64,000 nucleotides of DNA from Eupeodes corollae (Eukaryota > Arthropoda > Insecta > Diptera > Syrphidae): positions 62,700,991 through 62,764,990 of the forward strand of contig NC_079149.1 of the NCBI RefSeq assembly GCF_945859685.1, given 5' to 3'. The translations under genes were made by a program, and so were the position numbers. Every line of letters begins with the position of its first letter. Position 1 is the stretch's first letter. Below are positions 46,462-58,000 of this stretch, one piece after another. The notes under the pieces are model-generated. The model was not told where the DNA came from. It did not search any database and worked only from the letters and a program-made list of their open reading frames with translations.

Positions 46462-47580
46462 AAAAGAGGCTGATGGGATGCGACCCACACTGATAACTTC
46501 CCATCCCGCCTGTCTATTTATTAAAAGTTTGTTTGTTTTACAAATTCGATGATTTAAATTAATTTGAGCATCTCTCAAAAACCGAGCATCAATTTTTACC
46601 GAATTTGCGTTAGGTATATTTTTTGTTGATTTTACTTTTTTTTTTTAATGAAAAAAACGGACCGTTGGATTTTAATAAAAAAAAACAATATTTTCTGTGA
46701 AATAAAAAAAGTTTGAAGACAATATTTTAAACTTTTTTAGTTTTTTGCTAGGTTTTTATTTTTTGTAAAAAAAACATAAACTAGATTTTTCTCAAAATTT
46801 TACTGAATGTTGACAACAATATTTTTTTACAAGATGAAAGTAGGTAGTTTAAAGCCAATATCTCAAAGTTTTGAAAAGATATTTGAATCGAAAATCAATT
46901 TTTACCAACTTTTGTTAATTTTTTATAAGTTTTTTTTTTTTTAAGTGTATATTCGATTTTTTTCAAAATTTTACTGAATATTGAAAACAATATTTTTAAA
47001 AGAATAAAAGTAGTTTAAGGCCAATATCTCAAAGTTTTGAAAAGATATTTCAACTTTTATTAATTTTTTTGGTTAGGTTTCTATTTTTTGTAAAAAAACT
47101 GTCAATCCTATTTTTTTCAAAATGTTTCAGAATGTTGAAATTTTGTTATCAGTTAAAATTAATTGGAAGCCTTTTGTAGATGAAATCATTTTTTATTCGT
47201 AAAATTTTGAGGTGAAACATTTTTTTTCAGTTTTTTTGATTTATAAAAAAACGTTAATTTGATTTTTTTCAAAAAATATACTTGTTAGGTATCACGTTAC
47301 AATATATAATATAAAATTTAATTGAAGTTTCTAGCCTCATTGGTTCGTGAGATATTTAGGGTTAACCGAAATTTGCATTTTTTAAACGGCTATGGTAAAA
47401 AAACACCCACTCAATTTTCTTGAGAGCCCTTTCTGCATCTTTCAAAATATAAAAATGTATTTGAAGTCGATATCTCTTCTGGTACTTGAGCTATGGACGA
47501 CAAAAAAACGTCGCGAACGTACGGACGTACAGGCGTACTAAAAATCTTTTATTTTGACTCTAGGGACTCAAGGTCCCTAA
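46462..47580 (+). repeat. Family X repeat, nearly complete copy
   Basis: End B ('gggatgcgacccacactgat') at 46477 is preceded by 'aaaaaaaagaggctgat'. About four internal units follow, with 'gaaaagatatttgaatcg' and 'ttttgaaaagatatttca' words spaced roughly 160-175 bp apart. Then comes the conserved single-copy block ('cttgagctatggacgacaaa', 'gtcgcgaacgtacggacg') and 'ttgactctagggactc', where the copy breaks off before the terminal block. Confidence 0.8.
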
Positions 47581-48284
47581 TAATAATTCGGAAACGTTTC
47601 CATATTGTTTATTAAACAATGAAAAAAATGAAGGAAATCAATGCTCTTAGCCTTTTAATAGATTTTTTGTAAAACAAAAATTATATTGAAGTCCAAATTA
47701 AGCACTAATTCTCTAATCAATTTCTCAAATTAAATTATTTGGTTTGTTTTCTGAAGGGATAAGTAATGGCCCTAGTTTAACGACAAGAGCTTACATATTA
47801 CAGACCTGTGCTGTTCGTCTAATATTGAAAAAAATTGTATCAGCTTTAATTTTTCTAAATATTATGTAACTAATTATTTGTCAATAAATTGAAGTTCTCC
47901 TTTAGAAGACTTAAAATTAGATGCTCAATAACAATAAGATCCAAAACTTAAAAAAAGATCTTATTTGGAAAATAAATGTAAAATGGCACAGACCATATAG
48001 CGACACAAGTGTAAATGTTCAAAAAATTTAAATTTTGCAATATTTTCATTAACTTCAAAAAATTGTATGCATTATATATGAAAAACAAAAATGTACATGT
48101 CTTGCACATTTTTCTGGCATAAGATCAGTCATAATGTAAACATGAAACATTTACTAGTTGAATTTTACCATATATGTTAAGCTCTTTTAACTTTCAGCAG
48201 ACAAACTGATGGAAATCAATAAAAACTTGAATAACAATATAATATGATCTGATTTTGTACTAAATAACTGAAATTATGATAAGT
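47581..48284. other. Gene-free stretch
   Basis: AT-rich, no supported feature. Confidence 0.4.
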
Positions 48285-48656
48285 TTATAGATCAAATCTT
48301 ATTTTTGTAATTTCAAATTCGTTTTTCTTGTTTTGAGCTGCCCAATAACACAAATCAGTTCTGAATGTAAATCGGGCTTGAAAGTCAAATGTGTCTTCTA
48401 TACATACTTCTTCCAAAAAATATATTACGCTGTTGAAGGTTTTGGTCACTTGATGATTATTTCCGGTTGCAAATTTTGGTTGAATGTTAAAGAAAATATA
48501 TTTGTATCCTGAACTTGATAGATCTGTTTGAAAAATAGGTAAGACGTCAAGTACACCATTACCAATGTAAGAATTGTTTTTACTGCATGAGTTGTTTGCT
48601 TTTTGCAAGATACCTACAAAAGCTATCTTGAAATAACAAGGTCTATTCAACAACAA
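48285..48656 (-). other. 123-codon open frame of unknown nature, no ATG
   Basis: A minus-strand open frame reading RPCYFKIAFVGILQKANNSC, SSGYKYIFFNIQPKFATGNN and TFRTDLCYWAAQNKKNEFEI. The amino-acid composition is well balanced for such AT-rich DNA, with four Cys. There is no ATG at or near its start (it opens on TTG codons) and no obvious splice acceptor, so it may be a decayed exon or transposon fragment. Family not recognised. Confidence 0.25.
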
Positions 48657-50083
48657 GATCGTGAGATCTTTTCCTCTGGTTTATCGGTTATAAAGTTATA
48701 AATTTCTTTAGAGCTTGTAACTACATATAGTTCTCCAAAAATATGATTGTTATCATTTTTCCACTATGCCAAAGTATTCTACTTTAATCAAAAACACATA
48801 TAGATCTTGACCAAATTAAAAAACGTATCCGTATCATTACTTCGGGGAAGATTTCAAAGTTAATTTAAATTGATTTTTATTCCAAGTTCTGATTATTGTA
48901 GATAAGTGTTTATTCACAAAATAAAACAACAAAATTCACCACACAACAAGTGCCCGTATGTACTAAAGGTAGATATAAGCCTTACCAAAATCCTTACATC
49001 AGGTTCTCATAGGGAATCTACTGTTTGCTTTCAAAAAGTTAAAAATCCACCTCAAAAGATTCGAGTTGAAATACAGCGAAAATCCTGCGCAATGCCGTCT
49101 TTTTCAACAGCCACAAAAACACAAGAAAGAAAACATACTATCCTAGGTACACGGACATTTGTCAATCGGGGTTGGCCGGAATCTACATGGAAAACTAAGC
49201 TCTGCTATGTTTTGTACTTAAAAAGCAGACAACAATTGGGCGGAGCTGGTGAATATTATCCCCTTGTATAACGATTTCAACGCCCAGTTTGCCTCCACCA
49301 CTGTTAGCTTCATCAACTTTTCCGTAAAAGTTCCGGTTATGCTGGCTGTGAATACATGAGTATTTACATATACCCGCTGGATAGTGTTGTCCTCTGTCTC
49401 ATTCTTCCGTTTACAAGAAAAGCTTTTGCAAACAAACCAAGTACTTACCTAGGCTTAAAGGTATAGCGGTACACATCAGTTGAAGAAATACGGGAAAAGC
49501 TCTGTGCTTTAAAGTATCTATCCGTTGAATATGTATAGCAGTTCGCAAAGATATTTTGCTTATAGTTAACAAGTGCATTCTACATGCCACCGGATACAGA
49601 CACCTACATACGACATCGACATCGACAGAGCAAAGAGTTGCCTTGGAGCGTGGGGACTTTAACTTTATTCAACAAGGGGTATTTGATGGTAGAGAATCGG
49701 CGCCCTCCTTTAGTAGATACTATTAATTCTTTCGCGATGGTCGGATATTTGTTGTGCGTCGGAATTCAGTTTTAATAGCTTGTGTGATTATTTCTGTTGA
49801 GAATATTTTCCCTTCAAATAAAAAAAGAGTGTAGCTTTAATTAAAAATAAAATCGAAATAAAAAATACACAAATATACAATAATATTTAAAAACAAAACC
49901 ATCCCATTCGAATTGTGGAATTTAGTATCTATGCACATTGAATAACCTCCCTTAATCTTAAATAAAAAAAAAAAACAAAATCGTAAATAAGTGACACAAA
50001 AAAAGAATAATTGAATGCATAATTCGGTTGCTCTCGATCTCACGATCGTTAGCTGAAGAAATTTCTTAATACCCTAGTTCCAA
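48657..50083. promoter_or_regulatory. 5' flank and probable 5'UTR of the traffic jam-like gene
   Basis: This region is less AT-rich and less repeat-laden than the rest of the window, as expected for regulatory DNA upstream of tj. Short plus-strand frames (48906-49271, 49584-49775) have no domains. No TATA box or initiator can be assigned with confidence. A locally GC-richer block lies at about 49250-49420 and 49560-49770. Confidence 0.35.
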
Positions 50084-51226
50084 ATGAAAATGGAAGATCC
50101 GAACCTAGCTGAGCAATACGTACAAGAATTTGTCCTTGATCATTTAGAGGACACAACGACTGGGGCGATAGGAGTTAAACGCGAGGACCAGAGTCCTCCA
50201 ACGGCAGCTAAAATAACTTGGAATACGGTTCAAGCAGAAGAAGAAGAAGATACACCCATTCCAAAAATGAGAGCCTTTGCAAGTGGACTTCCAGCCGCTG
50301 CTGGTCATGTCTGGCACCACGAAGATCGCAGATTCCAGGCCCTTTCTCCACCTCCAGAACTATATACACATGGGCCGATCGCAAGCCAAGCAATTGTTGT
50401 AAGTGCGGCGGTACCAGGAGTACCATCAACCCCACCTGAGACACCTCCAATAATTGGATCTCCTTCCGGTAGTACCTGTGCTCAAGGATATCCTCCATCA
50501 AACCACTATGTACACAGGCCCCCAACAACGACGGGCTTGGCACAGGAAATGATGTGGCTGCCGCAGTCAATGCGCACCGAACCACAGCCCCTTGATTTGC
50601 GACCGCTTAATTGTTCGCTCCAGGAAGAAGAATGGGAACGGCAACGCGAGTACATGCATGTGACGTCGGTATCAAACCACGGACATATTATTCCAACGCA
50701 CCATTTTCAGCAGCTCGAACATCTGACACCGATCAACATGCACACCCCCTATCATAGCAGCTCATCAGCCCAGCACAATCGCCCAATGTCGGTTAGCTCC
50801 ACGAGATCTTCAACAGCCACCCCACGCACTTGTTCCGGTCAGTACAGTACATCGAGTAATGCCGGTGGCGATGAATATATCAATGATGACTTACTTACCA
50901 CCCTTACAGTCCGGGAACTAAACAAACGCCTCCATGGATGTCCTCGCGAAGAAGTCGTCAGACTGAAACAGAAGCGCAGAACCCTTAAAAACCGCGGCTA
51001 TGCACAAAACTGCCGTTCAAAAAGGCTCCAACAACGTCACGAGCTGGAAAAAATGAACCGACAGCTAGCCAATGAACTACAGAGACTTAAATCCGAACTA
51101 TCACGTGTATGCCAGGAAAGAGATCAATTAAAACAGCGATTACAGGTACGTCAACCAGCACAGGCCGCTGGCCAACAGCAGGATCTCCACTCCGACGGAC
51201 ACAGTTCACCGGAATTCTACCTCTGA
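50084..51226 (+). CDS. tj: Large Maf bZIP transcription factor, traffic jam ortholog
   Basis: Single-exon gene of 380 residues. The N-terminus (AEQYVQEFVLDHLED, then VKRED at 31-35) aligns with the acidic start of vertebrate MafB/c-Maf, and VKRE fits the SUMO consensus at the position modified in large Mafs. Residues 115-128 hold proline-directed Ser/Thr (STPPETPPIIGSP), like the phosphodegron-type region of large Mafs. PLDLR (169-173) is a CtBP-binding-like motif. Residues about 268-292 are the extended homology region (DDLLTTLTVRELNKRLHG). Residues 293-319 are the basic region with the Maf-specific KNRGYAQNCRSKR. The zipper has heptad residues L321, L328, L335, V342 and L349. An intronless large Maf is the known form of tj in flies, where it acts in gonadal somatic cells and some neurons and glia. 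Start chosen at the first ATG; a second Met lies at codon 3. Very high confidence in family; the symbol rests on fly context. Confidence 0.96.
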   Translation: MKMEDPNLAEQYVQEFVLDHLEDTTTGAIGVKREDQSPPTAAKITWNTVQAEEEEDTPIPKMRAFASGLPAAAGHVWHHEDRRFQALSPPPELYTHGPIASQAIVVSAAVPGVPSTPPETPPIIGSPSGSTCAQGYPPSNHYVHRPPTTTGLAQEMMWLPQSMRTEPQPLDLRPLNCSLQEEEWERQREYMHVTSVSNHGHIIPTHHFQQLEHLTPINMHTPYHSSSSAQHNRPMSVSSTRSSTATPRTCSGQYSTSSNAGGDEYINDDLLTTLTVRELNKRLHGCPREEVVRLKQKRRTLKNRGYAQNCRSKRLQQRHELEKMNRQLANELQRLKSELSRVCQERDQLKQRLQVRQPAQAAGQQQDLHSDGHSSPEFYL

Positions 51227-51430
51227 CGCCAGATTGGCGTTCCTAATCATCAATGGTCTAGATATCAGCAGCAGCAACAGCAGCAGCAGCAGCAGCAACT
51301 GTAGCGGACAACTTGAACGAAACAGTGTAATGTTAAGTAATCTCTTATTATTGTCTTATAGAGCATAATAACTTTTTTCAAAAACAAAATTATTTGAATT
51401 TTTTTTCCTATAAAATCGGGACAATAAATT
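51227..51430 (+). other. tj 3'UTR start with CAG/CAA repeat and polyadenylation signal
   Basis: A CAG/CAA run (51266-51299) lies 40 bp after the TGA stop, the kind of triplet that encodes Gln in fly genes but here falls after the stop. A candidate AATAAA signal is at 51423-51428, with further AATAAA words downstream to about 52030, so the true 3' end is not fixed. In Drosophila the tj 3'UTR is a source of piRNAs in ovarian somatic cells; whether this holds here cannot be read from sequence. Confidence 0.55.
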
Positions 51431-52866
51431 AATTTTAGAGATATTAAAAATAAAAATAAAAACAAAAACAACGTATACAACGACTTTGCTACACGTAACA
51501 AGTCACTTTTTATTTCTTTTAAAAAGGAACTTTAACAAAAATAAAAAAGAACGTATTTTAAACTCTCAGTTTGGATGTAATTTTTTATTATTTTTTTTAT
51601 TGAAAATCAAATTATAAGTAAAGATTAAATAAATAGTTAAGGCTGCAACAAGATAATCAATGTCAATCGTTATCAAATAATAAATACACATTGTATCAAT
51701 TCAAATCACACGCTTCATTTGTTGATTAGTTTTAGTATTAATATATAATATGTATTATATAGATTTGTCTTTGCAAGTCCCTCAGATAACATATGAACAG
51801 GTCTTTTAATATATTTTATTATAATATTTTTAATTTTTTTAATGTTTTAATTTTTTAATAGGAACTCGCAAATCTGAGTATATTTTTGTTGATTGAGATT
51901 TGCATTTCAATTTTACCTATTTTTTATTTTGTATTTGGAAGAAAAAAAATCCTTTGAGTTTTAAACTTTTGATAACAGTATGGTTGTGTTTAAATTTTAT
52001 AATAATATGTCCAAATAAATTTATGTGAAGTATTAAAACTTTTATTTAAACAAGAAACAAAAGAAAAAGAAAAATATGAAAGTTGTGTCAAAACTGTGTT
52101 CTTCAGCGCAGCAAATCTTAAACCTAAATAAGAATCGATTGTAAAATATAATATATAGAACAGAGGGATTAATTCCGTAGAACACACTATAAGACTTGTG
52201 AAAATGTGTAAATACCTATGTGAATTACGAGTATAAACAATATTATTGATTATAGACACTATTATCAACTGTTAAGTTAAATAAATCATATTATATTAAA
52301 TCCAATTGTATTTCGGTTTTTTTCTGTCTGGAGGCCTCATCTTTGGAAAAAGGAAAAAAAGTACATAATATGTATATTTTTTAAATAACTAAATACTTTT
52401 AATTTAATTTACTTTGCCTAATTTAAATAATTGTCATGTTAAAAAATCTAAAGGATTGCACTTCAGCTTAAATTGGAAATCCATTAACCAAACCATAAAA
52501 CTGAGCTTTGGAGTTGAGCTTGTATAAAAACAACTAAATAGTCAAACCGACAACAGGGTGGGTTTGAAAGCATTGAAGATCACAGGTAATTTTTTGATGT
52601 GTTGTAAACCTTATTCGCGTCGGTTTTTTATCACTACATAATGAATAGTTCCACCCTTAAAAATTAAATTTACTATGGACAAATAAAAATAAAACTCAAA
52701 AAACATGTTACACCAACCACCCAAAACATGTTACAATCGACACAGTTTTTAATCTGACCAAAAATTAATTATTTACTGATAATAATAACCGCAATAGAAA
52801 CCTAAATATAGTTAACTCTCAGATATCTCATCAGAAACTGATAAAGTTATTATTTACAAACCTTTC
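51431..52866. other. tj 3' flank, AT-rich
   Basis: Possible extended 3'UTR followed by intergenic DNA. No exon or named repeat recognised. Confidence 0.4.
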
Positions 52867-52867
52867 T

Positions 52868-53109
52868 TCTCATACCTTAATCTCTATCTATTGTTTCTTA
52901 ATATTTCACTTAAGCAAATCCCGATCAAATCCTTATATATTGATGTTTTTCGACCACTGTTGATGCATAACCCCTAAAAATCTGGCCTTCTTATACCTTA
53001 ATCTCTATCTATTGTTTCTTAATATTTCACTTAAGCAAATCATGATCAAATCCTTATATATTGATGTTTTTTGACCAGTGTTGATGCATAACCCCTACAA
53101 ATCTGTCCT
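52868..53109. repeat. Tandem duplication of 121 bp
   Basis: Two adjacent copies of a 121-bp segment (containing 'ataccttaatctctatctat', 'cacttaagcaaatc' and 'gttgatgcataacccct') differ at only a few positions. 'ataccttaatc' starts at 52872 and again at 52993. No ORF. A recent local duplication. Confidence 0.9.
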
Positions 53110-54783
53110 CGAGTGCAATTCGAAACAAGTTGTGTCAACTGTTGCAAAGAAGACTACTTTTTTTTACAAAACTCAAGTCAAAAATTTGGAAGTGTACCAA
53201 TGCTGCTACAAAAATAATCGCTTAGAAGTTCTAAACCATTGTGTAGAGAAGAACTAACATGCTGATTTTGATGGTTTATCAAACCAAAACACACTCTTCA
53301 AAATTGTACGCTCTCGAAATACTAAAAATTCTAACAAAATAGACATTTGAAACATTTTTGCAGAGTTTATTGTTCTCTTGTAGCCGCACTGAAATTTCAA
53401 AATTTAAACATAAATTATATAACACTGATCTTAAAAAAGGTTTTTGTTATTTTAACTTTATTATAAAAGGTGGGTTTAACTAAAGGTATGCACTTCGTTC
53501 TTTTTCTTATTTTTTATTTATTATTAAACTTAAATTATCTACAGTCAGAATTGGTTGTGTCATTTAACATAGTATACCCCATCAAAGTCTATTAAATTAG
53601 CCTTATGATGAGTTTTGAATTTTCCAAGAAATAATATTATAATTTTAATTGTAGTCATTTTTTACATTGAAGCAACGGAAGCGTTAATTCTTATAATGTC
53701 ACAATGGCATCTAACAAATCAGCCTAATGAAAAACTGTTGTGTCTGTTCAATGCCCAATTAAACTAAAACCCATAGCTTACTATTATTAGTTTAATTAAC
53801 ATAAACGTTTGTAAATTTCGGTTTTCAATTACCACATGAAATCACTTTGTTTTTGAGGAAAGTGTTATCGGAAATATAATTTTGAATTAAAATATCAAAA
53901 CTATTTTTGTTTAACTAAAAATTGAAATTTCCTATTTACTTAGATTTAAAGCAGGGGTGGAATCGGTACATTTTTTTTATAAATCACAATACAAATAATC
54001 AAATTTGTTCTATCTAAGGTGATAGTCAAATTGATAGCTAAAAAGCTGTCATAACAAAAATGTGACTTACACAAAATGAAAATTTTGTTCAGTTACCTTT
54101 TTTAATTAATAAAAAAACATTCTTATATCCGTCAAAGCTTACGACATTCGACAAAAACAAAAGAAAGGTAAGAATGTTATTAAAATTATTTTATAGGAAT
54201 CATAGCAATAATAAATTATGACAATTCTTATCTGAAATCAATCTTTCAATGGAATTAAATTGAGTTGAATCATCTTTTACAGACGGAAAACTCGGTATAA
54301 GTCAATTTGACTATCAAAAATATGATAGTCAATTATCATTTTAGCCGATTAGACTCCAGAATAAATTTTATTCTCTTTATTTTCAAATGTCCATCAAATA
54401 AAAAGCTGAAGCCATTCACACTCACGAAATGTAGGGGTAGATTTATGTACACGACACGTGGTGTTATAAAAGTTTACGGAACCATACAATTTTCATTTGA
54501 CATCAATTATAAACTTAAACCTGAATGCTAGGGACCAATATTGAAAAAGCTACCAATACGAACTTTTGTATCTCTAAGTATTGATAGCTTCATATTGAAA
54601 TATCTTAATAAGTTATTCGACAGTGGCTGCTTCACTATATGTTTAATGTAATTTATAAGAAACGGTAACGAGTAGTTGAACCGGGCGTATGCACACTTTT
54701 TTTTAAATTTTAACAAACAAGATGGTCGCTAAGAACAGTGGTATATAAAAATATTTTAGATGTTTGAACTTGGAGTTAGAATT
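53110..54783. other. Gene-free stretch
   Basis: No supported exon. Several small 'gactatca/tgatagtc' palindromic words near 54020 and 54310. A 74-codon frame at 54307-54531 shows no domain. Confidence 0.4.
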
Positions 54784-54794
54784 TACAGGGAGAG

Positions 54795-57680
54795 GTAGGT
54801 AGGTAGAAATGGCGATCTCAAGGCAACCTAGCCTGAGATCCAATTAGCGCTGTAGTGCGCCGTTTTGATACCAAAAACTCGTTTTACCTTTGATTGAAAG
54901 GGATAGATTGATAGAGAAGCTTCATAGCGATTATGTTAGAGCAATTTTGTCGCATTGAGAAAAAAGATTAGTTCTCTAATCGTTGTCTCAGATAGCTCAT
55001 CGAATTCTTGAAAGAATGCTTTTCCAAAGCATTTCATTCTGTTGTTTGCCAAAGCAGGACATTTGCAGAGGAAATGGATTATGGTTTCACTTTCTCTTTG
55101 GTCACTACAACTACGGCAAAAGGTGTTGTAAGAGATACCCAACTTCTCTGCATGAACTCCTATAGGCCCATGTCCGGTACAAACCGCAACAATCCTGGCT
55201 ATGTCTTGCCTTGGCCTGCATAGAAGATCGTTTGTACGGGTTTTGTTATAGGTCGGCCATATCTTCCTAGATATAATGCAGTTGGGGAAATTGCTCCACC
55301 TTCGGTTTGATTCAGTTTGGTAGATAGAAAAGATTTTACTCTTCATAGCAACAAGAGGAATGTTAACCATTTCCGCAAGTGAGCTATGAAGGGCCGATCC
55401 TTGCCTGGCTAGCTCGTCAGCCCGTTAATTTCCCACGATACCACTATGGTCCGGAACTCAGGTGACACCGAGGTTAATATTCAGATTCGCAAGCTCATCG
55501 CGACATTGCTGGACCAATTTAGATGAGGATATGGTCGAGTTAATGGCTTTGACAGCTGCCTGACTGTCTGTATTCGGTTTTGGTTTGGGTTTTGTTTAAG
55601 TATCTTACATGCCTCCCTTATTGCCAGCAGTTCAGCCTGAAAAACTCCAGCAAAGTCAGGAAGCCTAAAGGATTTGGCTACATTTAGGGACTCAGAAAAG
55701 ATCCCAGAACCAACTCCGCACTCCATCTTTGAGCCGTCAGTAAATACCTATCGACACGATATCATCCTCCCAATCTTCTCTCGATGGGAAAATAACCTTA
55801 AAACCTTTACTAAGGTTTAAAGTAGGAGTGCAGTAGTCAGTGTCTACCGAGATAATATCTGAGGGAATTAATTTCGTAGTGTTGCTGTGACCATAAGGTT
55901 TTGACAACCAGCTATTTCATTCCTTCAGCCTAATAGCGCTGCAGGAAACTATGAATTTAATAAAAAGGTCGATTGGTAGAAGATCCAAAATAACGTTTAA
56001 GGCGTCCGTTGGGCAAGTACGCATGACCCCTGTGGTGCCCACGCAAGGCTTTGCTTAGAGCAGGCCACCACACAATCGAACCATATGTTAAGATAGGGCG
56101 TATTACGGCTGTGTACGTCCATAAAATCATCTTCGACTGAAGTCCCCACTTTTTGCCGAAAGTTTTGCTGCAGGCGTAGAAGGCAACACAGGCCTTCTTA
56201 ACCCGTACTTCAATATTTAGTTTCCAGTTTATTTTAGGGTCGAGTATAACTCCCAAATATTTTGCACTGAATGACAATGGTAGGATTTGACCGTTGAGTC
56301 GAGGTAGCGTAAAGGGCGGTCCTTTAGTTTTGGTGGTAAAGAGCAACAGTTCAGTTTTACTTTGGTTAACTCCTAGTCCACAACTAGTGGCCCAGTTGCT
56401 AACTTCCTTCAAAGCTGACTCCGTGATTTCACTAATCACAGAGGTGTACTTTCCTGACACCAATAGCACCAAATCATCCGCGTAGGCTACCGCCTTCACT
56501 CCACATCTCTCTAATTTAACGAGAATTGTATCCATGACCAGAAGCCATAGAAGAGGCGAAAGAACGCCACTCTGGGGTGTTCCCCTACTCACGTGTTTTG
56601 TTGCGATTGTATTGCCTAGAGAGGCTCGAATCTTCCTACCACTTAGCATGGAAATAATCCATTCTCGAATGAAGTCTTCAACACTGAACTTAACGAGCAA
56701 TTCTTCTATGGATTCTGTAAGGACGTTGTTAAAAGCACCTTCTATGTCTAGGAAGGTGGCAAGAGTAAATTCATTATAATGGATTGTTTCTTCTACAGCA
56801 CGCACTACCTCATGGAGGGCAGTCTCCGTAGATTTGCCCTTAAGATAAGCATGCTGAGAGCTTTCGAGAGGTCGTCCAACTAGGATTACTCTAATATGGT
56901 AATCAAGAATGCGCTCCAAGGTTTTAAGCACAAAAGATGTTAAGCTTATTGATCTGAAATCCTTCGCGGATTCGTGACCTCGCCTACCCACTTTCAGGAT
57001 AAAAACTACTTTGACCTGTCTCCACGACATGGGCACATGTTTGAGAAGGAGACATCCTTTGAAAATTTGTCCCAGCCATGGAGCTGCCACATCATGCAAC
57101 TTTTGAAGCATAACTGGCAGTATGCCATCCATGCCTGGGGATTTATATGGAGAAAAAGTATTGATGGCCCACAAAATATTTTCTCTGGTTATAACGGAAT
57201 TGACTTGCTCCATATGAGCTACGTTTAGCTCTGTGGTTTCAAGCGATCCGGGGTTATCACTCTCGCAACCCGGAAAGTGTGTCTTCATCAGTATTCAGTA
57301 GTTCAAGAGATTCGGCTGGAGAGGCTGTCCAGGTTCCATCAGGCTTTTTTAGAAATGAAGGATTACAATGTTCCTTCGATAAAACTTTGCTGAGCCTTGC
57401 GGAGTCCTTTATGTCTGATGACAGGGCTTGTTTGTAAATTTTAAGAGAGTCTTTATAGGGTTGGTAAAACTTATGTTTGTGGCAGATATTGAAAATTGTC
57501 CTCGTCATTGTCCTAAGACTGGACAGTTCTTCATTCCACCACGAAGGAAGGGTTTTACGGCTATATTTAACTGGGCAAGAGACTCTTAAAGCTTTACTTA
57601 TAGAAGTTTCAAAGGTTTTCACCTTTGATTCAAGGTCTCCTATCGATTCAGTGAGATTCGGTAAGTTGCTTAGTTGCAAC
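54795..57680 (-). mobile_element. 5'-truncated non-LTR retrotransposon (RT + RNase H, LOA/I-like), with TSD
   Basis: An 11-bp duplication TACAGGGAGAG lies at 54784-54794 and 57681-57691, bracketing 2886 bp. Minus-strand order: pre-RT linker 57679-57257 (LPSWWNEELSSLRTMTRTIF); frameshift near 57285; RT ORF 57288-55957 with YKSPGMDGILPVML, FLDIEGAFNNV (first Asp), SRGTPQSGVLSPLLWLLVMD and intact AYADDLVLLV at about 56466-56495; thumb SAKYLGVILDPKINWKLNI and ILTYGSIVWWPAL; a second frameshift; an RNase H-like segment at 55726-55481 (FQAELLAIREACKIL); and a last Cys-His stretch at about 55370-54936 (FCRSCSDQRESETIIHFLCK). The tail is (CTAC)n, not poly-A. ORF1 and endonuclease are missing. Confidence 0.9.
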
Positions 57681-57747
57681 TACAGGGAGAGAGTTGCATT
57701 TATTTTGCTAAACAAAAACTGCTAATTTCTGACAATGTGGTGTGTTC

Positions 57748-57810
57748 ATGGCGTGATGGATAATGAGTAGGGCTGTCGCATACAATAGGTCTGGGTTCAA
57801 TCCATGTCAT
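57748..57810 (+). mobile_element. tRNA-like sequence, probably the head of a SINE
   Basis: 'atggcgtgatggataatgag' (A-box-like) is followed 40 bp later by 'ctgggttcaatccatgtcat' with a perfect B-box core GGTTCAATCC. The outermost 7 nt at each side (ATGGCGT, ATGTCAT) can pair. At 63 nt it is too short and irregular for a functional tRNA, and the anticodon arm is not recognisable. DINE-like sequence follows. Confidence 0.5.
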
Positions 57811-57839
57811 CTAAATTTGTATTTGCTACACATAGGAAC

Positions 57840-58000
57840 GTTATGGTAAGTATTGCAGTGGTAAAAAATTTCGAACTCGAAATCGATAAAATGGGATCCA
57901 ACGATTCCGTACGCCTGTCTGTCTGTCCTTGCCCGTACAGTCTAAATCTATTAGCGATAACCGAAATTCCTTGATGTGAATGGGTTAATATGCGCACCAT
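57840..58000. repeat. Helitron/DINE-1-like block
   Basis: 'gattccgtacgcctgtctgt' with (GTCT)n, then 'gcccgtacagtctaaatc'. Corresponds to the block at 12750-12830. Ends not determined. Confidence 0.45.

Noticed and set aside
48906..49271. 121-codon plus-strand ORF upstream of tj
   Set aside because: Biased composition with no motif, no splice sites and no coding pattern that I can recognise; left as flank.
50208..50585. A 125-codon minus-strand ORF
   Set aside because: Lies entirely antisense to the tj coding exon and has no domain; an artefact of the coding composition.
57748..57810. A functional tRNA gene
   Set aside because: B-box is good, but the length (63 nt) and lack of an anticodon arm fit a tRNA-derived SINE head instead.
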